Source: Streptomyces prunicolor NBRC 13075 (GTDB lineage: Bacteria; Actinomycetota; Actinomycetes; Streptomycetales; Streptomycetaceae). Taken from it: 45,469 bases of DNA. Below, piece after piece: positions 40,181-45,469 of this stretch. The position numbers and the translations under genes were made by a program. The notes beneath the pieces were generated by a model. The model did no database searches, had not been told where the DNA came from, and saw only the letters and a list, made by a program, of their open reading frames with translations. The stretch is taken from NCBI RefSeq assembly GCF_000367365.1, contig NZ_BARF01000126.1, forward strand, positions 1 to 45,469. The letters are read 5' to 3'. The first letter of the stretch is position 1, and each line of letters opens with the position of its first letter.

Positions 40181-41374
40181 GTGATCCTCTTGAGCCGCAT
40201 CCTCCTCGCCGGCACCGTGCTCCTCACTCCGTTCACCGCCACACAGACGGCTTCCGCGCACTCCGGCTGCACGTCCTCCGTGCCGTACGTCTCGGGAAGC
40301 GGCGGCTACGACACCTACCGCATCCCCGCGACCGTCACCACCGACCAGGGCACCGTCCTCGCCTTCGCCGAGGGACGCCACAACAGCGCGGGCGACACCG
40401 GCAACATCGACGTCGTCCTCAGACGTTCCGGCGACGGCGGCTGCACCTGGGGTCCGTTGTCGGTGGTGGCCGCCGGGGACGGGGACACCCGGGGCAACCC
40501 AGCGCCCGTCGTCGACCCCCGCACCGGCGCGATCGTGCTGGTCACCTCCTACAACAGCGGTGCCGTCACCGAGGGCCGGATCATGCGGGGCGAGGTCACG
40601 CCGGAACAGAGCCGTCGGGTGTTCGTGCAGCGCAGCTGGGACGACGGGCGGAGTTTTACCGCTCCTCGGGACATCACGGGCGAGGTGAAGCTGCCGAGTT
40701 GGCGGTGGTACGCGACCGGGCCCGGGCATGCCGTCGCGCTCACGCGGGGGCCGCACGCGGGGAGGCTGGTGATCCCGGCCAACCACTCCGCCGCACCGGC
40801 CGCCGGGTCGACCGACACCGGGCAGGAGGCGAAGTACTACGGCGGGCACGACCTGTACAGCGACGACGGGGGCGAGACGTGGCGGCTGGGGTTCGTGGAC
40901 GCCACGTACGACGGGGTCGACAACGCGAATGAATCCACTGCTGCTCAACTCCCTGACGGTCGGCTGTACTTCAGCTCCCGGGACCAACTGGGGACGAGCG
41001 TGGGGAATCGGCTCGACACGTACTCCAGCGACGGGGGTGCGAGTCTGGATCGGCCCTACGCGATCCAGCACACCTTGGATGATGCGCCGGTGGTCGAGGG
41101 GAGTGTTCTTCAACTGCCGGTCGTGGGGGCTCCGTTGCTGTTCTCGGCGCCGTCCGTGCCCAACGTCCGCCAAGGGATGGCGATTTGGCGGAGTGCGGAT
41201 GGCGGGGGGAGCTTTGCGAAGGCGGTTGTGCTGTCGGGGGAGTGGGCGGGGTACTCGGATCTGGTGGCGGTGGACGGGGACACCGTCGGGGTGCTTTATG
41301 AGACCGGGGGGACGAGCGCGTACGACACGATCGAGTTTCGGCGGGTGGGCGTGGCCGGGCTGAGTGGTGGGTGA
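40181..41374 (+). CDS. Secreted exo-alpha-sialidase (GH33)
   Basis: 397 residues. N-terminal signal peptide (core L-L-A-G-T-V-L-L-T-P, cleavage near A-S-A, residue about 26). Y-R-I-P-A-T (FRIP-like arginine), E-G-R and N-I-D-V-V-L are the first catalytic group; Asp boxes (S-x-D-x-G-x-T-W/F type) appear at S-G-D-G-G-C-T-W, S-W-D-D-G-R-S-F, S-D-D-G-G-E-T-W and S-A-D-G-G-G-S-F; A-N-E-S and Y-S-D-L provide Glu and Tyr nucleophile. A six-bladed propeller releasing sialic acid from glycoconjugates. GTG 40181 has GGGAA upstream. No obvious sialic-acid catabolic genes in this part apart from the DapA-family gene at 43330, which could be unrelated. Confidence 0.9.
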   Translation: MILLSRILLAGTVLLTPFTATQTASAHSGCTSSVPYVSGSGGYDTYRIPATVTTDQGTVLAFAEGRHNSAGDTGNIDVVLRRSGDGGCTWGPLSVVAAGDGDTRGNPAPVVDPRTGAIVLVTSYNSGAVTEGRIMRGEVTPEQSRRVFVQRSWDDGRSFTAPRDITGEVKLPSWRWYATGPGHAVALTRGPHAGRLVIPANHSAAPAAGSTDTGQEAKYYGGHDLYSDDGGETWRLGFVDATYDGVDNANESTAAQLPDGRLYFSSRDQLGTSVGNRLDTYSSDGGASLDRPYAIQHTLDDAPVVEGSVLQLPVVGAPLLFSAPSVPNVRQGMAIWRSADGGGSFAKAVVLSGEWAGYSDLVAVDGDTVGVLYETGGTSAYDTIEFRRVGVAGLSGG

Positions 41375-41380
41375 GCGTCC

Positions 41381-41399
41381 CTGGGGGCTCCACCCCCAG
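41381..41399 (+). terminator. Hairpin terminator of the sialidase gene
   Basis: CTGGGGG (41381-41387) pairs with CCCCCAG (41393-41399) around CTCCA, 7 bases past the stop. Confidence 0.7.
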
Positions 41400-41589
41400 G
41401 CCCTCGTGGTCACGAAGGACGGCCGTGCTCCGGGTCGGCCTACCGCGCCGGGCGGAACGGCCGCAGGAAACGCCTTCATCGCGGCTTCCTTCCCGGGCTT
41501 GCTCCTCCTGACTCCGAACAGCATCGTCGTGCGCCGTTCACGACTCGACACTGGTCCCCGGGGAGCGTCGGCGGGAGCTGCGGGGCTTC
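41400..41589. other. Intergenic DNA before the XRE/SDR pair
   Basis: About 190 bases with no gene, RNA or strong hairpin that I can support. Confidence 0.4.
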
Positions 41590-41608
41590 GTGGTACAGCG
41601 CGTACCAC
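41590..41608. promoter_or_regulatory. Operator 1 of the XRE/SDR pair
   Basis: GTGGTAC-AGCGC-GTACCAC, perfect 7-bp arms. The core TGGTAC-N5-GTACCA recurs at 42484-42500 in front of the SDR gene. It lies 34 bp upstream of the regulator's ATG. Confidence 0.75.
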
Positions 41609-41642
41609 CCGGTGGGGCGGGGTGTGCGGGAGGATGGTGGGC

Positions 41643-42476
41643 ATGGATCAACTCGGTGCCGCGCTGCGGGCGTGGCGGGACCGGCTGGATCCCGCGACGA
41701 TGGGCTTCGCGCACGGCTCACCCCGTCGGGTCCCCGGTCTGCGGCGCGCGGAGCTGGCGACGCTGGCCGGCATCTCGGTCGAGTACGTGGTCCGGCTGGA
41801 GCAGGGACGGGTCGCGACGCCCTCGGCGCAGGTCTGCTCGGCCCTGGCCCGCGCCCTGCACCTGTCCGACGACGAGCACGCGCACCTTATGCGCATGGCC
41901 GGGCACGCGGCGGATCCCGCCCGGGTTCCGCGCGTGATCACGGGGAGCCTGTACCGGATCGTGGACCAGCTCGCCGGCAACCCGTTGGCGATCTACGACG
42001 CCACCTGGCAGCTGCTGCACTGGAACCCGCTGTTCGCGGCCACGTTCGGCGACCCCACGGTCCACGATGTGGGCGACCGCAACGTCCTGGTCCGGCAGTT
42101 CCTGGGTGAGCTGCCCCGGATCCGGCGGACGGCGGCCGAGCGGGCGGCGTTCGAGGAGTCCCTCGTCGCCGACCTGCGCGCGACGACGAGCCGGTACCCC
42201 GACGATCCCGACCTCGCGGCGCTGGTGTCGAGGCTGAACCTCAGCCCACGGTTTTGCGAGTTGTGGAGCCGCCGAGCGGTGGGCGGTCACCAGAGTGCGC
42301 ACAAACTCGTCCGGCACCCGGACGTCGGAGACATCGCCATGAACTCCGACATCCTCGCCACCCAGGACACCAACCTCCGCCTCGTGGTGTACACGCCGCG
42401 GCCGGGCACCGACGCCCGCAGCAAACTCGAACTCCTCGCGGCCATCGGGGTCCAGCGGATGTCTCCGCAGAAGTGA
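41643..42476 (+). CDS. XRE family regulator with MmyB-like ligand-binding domain
   Basis: 277 residues from ATG 41643 (GGGAGG 9 bases upstream; in-frame ATG 41634 is too close to that site). The helix-turn-helix (about 8-75) includes R-R-V-P-G-L-R-R-A-E-L-A-T-L-A-G-I and Y-V-V-R-L-E-Q-G-R; the MmyB-like domain (about 95-275) includes K-L-V-R-H-P-D-V-G and V-V-Y-T-P-R-P-G. Flanked by two identical-core operators, one ahead of itself and one ahead of the downstream dehydrogenase, implying autorepression and co-control of the dehydrogenase. Confidence 0.9.
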   Translation: MDQLGAALRAWRDRLDPATMGFAHGSPRRVPGLRRAELATLAGISVEYVVRLEQGRVATPSAQVCSALARALHLSDDEHAHLMRMAGHAADPARVPRVITGSLYRIVDQLAGNPLAIYDATWQLLHWNPLFAATFGDPTVHDVGDRNVLVRQFLGELPRIRRTAAERAAFEESLVADLRATTSRYPDDPDLAALVSRLNLSPRFCELWSRRAVGGHQSAHKLVRHPDVGDIAMNSDILATQDTNLRLVVYTPRPGTDARSKLELLAAIGVQRMSPQK

Positions 42477-42483
42477 AGCCGGG

Positions 42484-42500
42484 TGGTACGCGCCGTACCA
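42484..42500. promoter_or_regulatory. Operator 2, in front of the SDR gene
   Basis: TGGTACG-CGC-CGTACCA, perfect 7-bp arms; core TGGTAC-N5-GTACCA as at 41591-41607. It begins 7 bases past the regulator's stop. Confidence 0.75.
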
Positions 42501-42594
42501 GGAAGTCCCGTAGCTCCCGCCGACCCTCCCAGGGACCCAGCATGAAGTGCGTGAACAGCGCACGACCGTGCTGTCCGGACCAGGAGGAGCCAGC

Positions 42595-43287
42595 ATGACC
42601 ACCACCTTCATCACCGGGGCCAACAAGTCCCTCGGCCTGGAAACCGCCCGTCGCCTCGTCGAGGCGGGTCACACCGTCCTCCTCGGTGCCCGCGACCGTG
42701 AGCGCGGTCGGGCCGCTGCCGCCTCGCTCGGCGCCCGGTTCGTCCGGATCGACGTGACCGACGACGCCTCGGTCCAGGCCGCGGCCGCGGACGTCGCCGC
42801 GCACGAGGGAACGATCGACGTCCTGGTCAACAACGCCGGCGTCCTCGGCAAGGTCGGCCCCGTCGAGGAGTACACCGCGGCCGACGTGAGCGCCGTGCTC
42901 GACGTGAACGTCGTCGGGATCGTGCGCGTCACGCACGCCTTCCTCCCACTGCTGCGCAACTCGCCGAACCCCGTCATCGTCAACGTGTCCAGCGGGATGG
43001 GCTCCTTCGGCATGACCCAGGACCCGGCGCGGATCGAGTCGCAGTACACCCTGCCCCTCTACAGCGCCTCGAAGGCCGCGGTCACGATGCTCACGACGCA
43101 GTACGCCAAGGAACTGAAGGACGTGAAGGTCAACGCCGCGGACCCCGGGCAGACCGCGACCGACTTCACCGGCGGCCTCGGACACGGCGTCGCCGAGGGC
43201 GCGGAGTCCATCGTGACCCTCGCGACGATCGGCCCGGACGGACCGACGGGACAGTTCATCGACCGGTCCGGGAACCTTCCGTGGTGA
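42595..43287 (+). CDS. Short-chain dehydrogenase/reductase (SDR)
   Basis: 230 residues, classical SDR. T-G-A-N-K-S-L-G (7-14) is the cofactor loop, N-N-A-G the structural motif, S in N-V-S-S-G-M-G and Y-S-A-S-K (Y-x3-K) the catalytic residues; the P-G-Q-T-A-T-D segment follows. ATG 42595 has GGAGGAG upstream. Preceded by the XRE regulator and its second operator, so probably induced by that regulator's ligand, possibly a reactive carbonyl. NADP preference is not clear. Confidence 0.92.
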   Translation: MTTTFITGANKSLGLETARRLVEAGHTVLLGARDRERGRAAAASLGARFVRIDVTDDASVQAAAADVAAHEGTIDVLVNNAGVLGKVGPVEEYTAADVSAVLDVNVVGIVRVTHAFLPLLRNSPNPVIVNVSSGMGSFGMTQDPARIESQYTLPLYSASKAAVTMLTTQYAKELKDVKVNAADPGQTATDFTGGLGHGVAEGAESIVTLATIGPDGPTGQFIDRSGNLPW

Positions 43288-43329
43288 ACGTGCCCTGAGC
43301 TCAAACGGGTGGGTGGGAATCCCGGTCGG

Positions 43330-44265
43330 TCACAGCAACCCCGCCGCCGCCAGAAACTTCCCCACCCGTCCCACCTCGTCCGCCGACAACGACACCTGAG
43401 GCTCCGCAGTCGCCGCACACTCGATCACGCCCCGCAGCTGCAGCGCCGCCTTGAATGCCCCCAGCGCCGACGAACTACCCCCCATCCGCGCCGGGTCCCC
43501 CACCCCCACCAGCCCGAACAACGCGCACAGCCGCTCCTGTTCGGCACGCGCCCGATCCCAGTCCCCGGCCCGGCACAGCGCGTCGAGACGGACGTACCCG
43601 TGCGGATCGACGTTGGCGAGACCGGGCACCGCCCCGTCCGCGCCCAGCGCCAGCGCGGAGTCGACGAACAGTTCGGAACCGGTGAGCACGCTGAACCCGG
43701 TGATGTCCGGATCAACACGCGCGCCAGTCACCACCGTTCGAAAGCCCCCGAGGTCCCCGCTGGAGTCCTTGAGCCCGGCGAGGACCCCCTCGGCGGCGAG
43801 TTCGAGGACGAGCTCGGAGGGCAGCTTGGTGTGGACGGAGGCGGGGAGGTCGTAGGCAACGACAGGGGCCGGGGACGCGGCGGCGATCAGGCGGTAGTGG
43901 CGGGCGATCTCGGCGGGGTGGGTGCGCGTGTAGAAAGGCGCAGTCACTACGACCGCGTCCGCACCCGCATCGGTCACCGCGGCCACATGGTCCAGAACCC
44001 GGGGCGTAGTCATGTCGATCGCCCCTGCCAGCACCGGCAGTTGACCCCCGACATGAGCCACCACGGCCTCGACGACAAGCCTCCGCTGCCGGTCCGTCAG
44101 ATACGCCGCCTCCGAGGTCGAGCCGAGCAGGAACAGCCCGTGTACCCCGGCCTCCACCAGATGGTCGACGAGCCTGAGCAGGGAACGGACGTCCACCTCG
44201 CGGTCCGGTGTCAGGGGCGTGCAGACGGGCGGTACGACACCGGTGAGCGGGGCGGGGAAGGTCAT
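43330..44265 (-). CDS. Dihydrodipicolinate synthase/N-acetylneuraminate lyase family protein
   Basis: 311 residues, TIM-barrel Schiff-base aldolase family. P-P-V-C-T-P-L-T at the N-terminus, F-L-L-G-S-T-S-E-A (usual G-S-T-G-E), Y in V-V-A-Y-D-L-P, and the Schiff-base Lys in A-G-L-K-D-S-S-G-D. ATG 44265 has GAGGGAG upstream; the frame extends to 44298. Divergences from true DapA suggest a 2-keto-3-deoxy sugar acid aldolase or sialic acid lyase rather than lysine synthesis. An ACTAT-N5-ATAGT repeat upstream could be a GntR-type operator. Confidence 0.85.
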   Translation of the reverse strand: MTFPAPLTGVVPPVCTPLTPDREVDVRSLLRLVDHLVEAGVHGLFLLGSTSEAAYLTDRQRRLVVEAVVAHVGGQLPVLAGAIDMTTPRVLDHVAAVTDAGADAVVVTAPFYTRTHPAEIARHYRLIAAASPAPVVAYDLPASVHTKLPSELVLELAAEGVLAGLKDSSGDLGGFRTVVTGARVDPDITGFSVLTGSELFVDSALALGADGAVPGLANVDPHGYVRLDALCRAGDWDRARAEQERLCALFGLVGVGDPARMGGSSSALGAFKAALQLRGVIECAATAEPQVSLSADEVGRVGKFLAAAGLL

Positions 44266-44297
44266 GGGGCTCCCTCGGTCTGCGGCAATTTGCGTCA

Positions 44298-44312
44298 ACT
44301 ATCTTGTATAGT
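44298..44312. promoter_or_regulatory. ACTAT-N5-ATAGT inverted repeat upstream of the DapA-family gene
   Basis: Perfect 5-bp arms around CTTGT, 33 bp upstream of the ATG at 44265, within AT-rich DNA unlike the surroundings. Reminiscent of GntR-type operators; no matching regulator gene is in the window. Confidence 0.35.
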
Positions 44313-44317
44313 CCCGG

Positions 44318-44429
44318 TGTCGCGGCGGGACACGCCGGAGGGGTGACGTCACGTGAGTGGTCGAGCGCCCGTGAACCCCAGTCCGTTCAGGGCTGGAACC
44401 CATCTCCTTCAGAGAGTGGGGGATGTCAA
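44318..44429 (+). mobile_element. Solitary TnpB 3' end with omega-RNA-like scaffold (no tnpB)
   Basis: Starts with codons matching the end of TnpB (V-A-A-G at the position of N-V-A-A-G in 33905-35212), then shares GCCGGAGGGGTGAC (44334-44347), TCGAGCGCCCGTGAACC (44361-44377) and GGATGTCAA (44421-44429) with the complete element. Stems CAGTCC/GGGCTG and TCTC/GAGA keep the hairpins though bases differ. No nuclease gene is present. It has inserted into the 3' end of the ABC gene and supplies that gene's stop codon. Confidence 0.8.
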
Positions 44430-45425
44430 AGGATGGTGGCAGCGGTAGCTGTGGCCGGGCGTCGACGCATTCGCGAGGCCCGGCATCACCTCGGCACACA
44501 TGTCGTCGGCCCTCCAGCAGCGTGTGCGGAACGGGCAGCCGCTCGGCGGTCGTGTCGCCGACGGTACCGGCCCCTCCAGCGTGATCGGGTCGACCGCATG
44601 CAGCAGGCTTGGCGTCGCCGAGAAAAGGGCTCTGGTGTACGGGTGCCTCGCCCGGTCGGTGACCTGGTCGGCCGGGGTCTCCTCGACGATCCGGCCCAGG
44701 TACATCGTGATCACACGGTCGCTCATCCGCCGTACCGTCTGGATGTCGTGGGACACGAACACCAGGGCCAGGCCCAGCCGTTCCTTCAGGTCCAGCAACA
44801 GATTGAGAATCTGGGCCCGGACCGACACATCCAACGCGCTGGTCGGTTCGTCGGCCACCACGAGGTCGGGGTTCAGCGCCAACGCCCTCGCGATCGCGAC
44901 GCGTTGGCGTTGCCCGCCGGAGAGCTGGCCCGGTAGACCGTCCGCGAGCGCGCGTGGGAGGCCCACCAGCGACATCAACTCCCGTACGCGTTCCTCGCGT
45001 TGTCTCCTGTCGCCGCGCCCGTGCACGTCCAACGGATCCCGCAGTATCTGCCGGATCGTCAGACGCCGGTTCAGCGCGGTCGACGGGTCCTGGAAGATCA
45101 TGCCGATGCCCGTGCCGACGGCCGCCCGGCGTTCGCCCTCCGGCATCGACCACAGGTCCCGGCCCCGGAAGGACACCGTGCCGGACGTCGGCCGCTGTAC
45201 GCCCACCAACACCTTGGCCAGCGTGGACTTTCCACAGCCCGACTCGCCGACGACGCCGACCGTCTCGCCGGGCGCGATGCTGAGATCGGCACCGGTCAGG
45301 GCGTAGACCCGATCACGGCTGAACAGCCCACCGCTGCGCGCCTTGTGGACGACATGAGCACCGGCCAACTCGACCAGCACACCGCTCACTTGATCACCCT
45401 CCGCCTCAACACCCGCGCCGCTCAT
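44409..45425 (-). CDS. Oligopeptide/dipeptide-type ABC transporter ATP-binding protein (OppF-like)
   Basis: 338 residues. Walker A G-E-S-G-C-G-K-S-T (60-68), signature L-S-G-G-Q-R-Q-R-V, Walker B V-V-A-D-E-P-T-S-A-L-D; the C-terminal oligopeptide_HPY domain has G-C-P-F-R-T-R-C and a third Cys. It energises import of peptides or sugars by a PepT-family system. The last six residues (L-T-S-P-T-L) and stop are encoded by the inserted TnpB right end, replacing the original C-terminus. Start ATG 45425 overlaps the stop of the preceding gene. Upstream components lie outside the window. Confidence 0.93.
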   Translation of the reverse strand: MSGAGVEAEGDQVSGVLVELAGAHVVHKARSGGLFSRDRVYALTGADLSIAPGETVGVVGESGCGKSTLAKVLVGVQRPTSGTVSFRGRDLWSMPEGERRAAVGTGIGMIFQDPSTALNRRLTIRQILRDPLDVHGRGDRRQREERVRELMSLVGLPRALADGLPGQLSGGQRQRVAIARALALNPDLVVADEPTSALDVSVRAQILNLLLDLKERLGLALVFVSHDIQTVRRMSDRVITMYLGRIVEETPADQVTDRARHPYTRALFSATPSLLHAVDPITLEGPVPSATRPPSGCPFRTRCWRADDMCAEVMPGLANASTPGHSYRCHHPLTSPTL

Positions 45426-45469
45426 CCTTCTGCCTCCCGCTCGACACCCGCACCCTCCACCCCGCCCAA
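45422..45469 (-). CDS. 3' end of the preceding gene, probably the OppD-like ATPase
   Basis: Only 15 codons and a stop are visible (end V-E-R-E-A-E-G). TGA 45422-45424 overlaps the ATG of the ABC gene (ATGA), so they belong to one operon. OppD-like is inferred only from operon logic. Confidence 0.5.
   Translation of the reverse strand: MGGVEGAGVEREAEG

Noticed and set aside
1..45469. CRISPR array, tRNA or rRNA genes
   Set aside because: I found no regular spaced repeats, no cloverleaf with TTCGA-type arms and no rRNA-like sequence; the only tandem array is the 12-bp one at 19166.

Overview
The window is high-GC actinobacterial DNA, almost certainly from a Streptomyces. The signs are very high third-position GC, GTG starts, overlapping ATGA/GTGA gene junctions, a PhoH-YbeY-CorC-like run, era, an actinobacterial leuA with a leucine-rich leader peptide, and a few rare TTA (bldA-type) codons. 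No rRNA or tRNA gene and no CRISPR array was seen.

Layout. 0-5 kb: HIT protein, RNase Z-like hydrolase, adenine/adenosine deaminase, then an MFS exporter and TetR gene sharing TAGAC-N6-GTCTR operators, then a decayed IS982-type transposase. 5-12.2 kb: a second MFS exporter, an IclR regulator divergent from a glucarate pathway pair (glucarate dehydratase and 5-dehydro-4-deoxyglucarate dehydratase), a PfkB sugar kinase and a lone CoxM-type FAD subunit. 12.4-18.5 kb: phoH, ybeY, a CBS/CorC-type membrane protein, an MmcQ/YjbR protein and a cytidine-deaminase-like protein without catalytic residues. This run is interrupted by a divergent DHA2 exporter and XRE regulator. 18.6-21.8 kb: secreted proteins, including a WxL-like protein followed by a DUF916 (WxL-interacting) membrane protein. 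21.7-24.5 kb: glnK and amtB behind a GlnR-like box, then era. 24.6-33.5 kb: an XRE regulator divergent from an NAD-dependent epimerase, a GH1 beta-glucosidase with an MFS transporter, a protealysin-like M4 protease with its emfourin-type inhibitor, leuA with an attenuator leader, and a zinc-ribbon/TerB protein.

The right third is the accessory part. A TnpB RNA-guided nuclease lies 28 bp from a divergent 50-residue ribbon-helix-helix gene. Next comes a rearranged locus where an MMPL transporter fragment is fused in frame to the ATPase end of a histidine kinase, followed by its response regulator. Then comes a compact cluster: HD-domain phosphohydrolase, small membrane protein, and two Nudix-like proteins with degenerate or missing Nudix boxes. 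Two of these genes carry a TTA codon. A secreted sialidase, an XRE/SDR pair with matching TGGTAC-N5-GTACCA operators, a DapA-family enzyme and an OppF-type ABC ATPase close the window.

The two most unusual signals are the HD/membrane/Nudix-like cluster (36.9-40.1 kb) and a solitary TnpB right end with omega-RNA-like scaffold (44.3-44.4 kb). The latter has landed in the 3' end of the ABC gene and now supplies its stop codon. It is a diverged relative of the right end of the complete TnpB element 9 kb away, and its hairpins keep pairing despite base changes.
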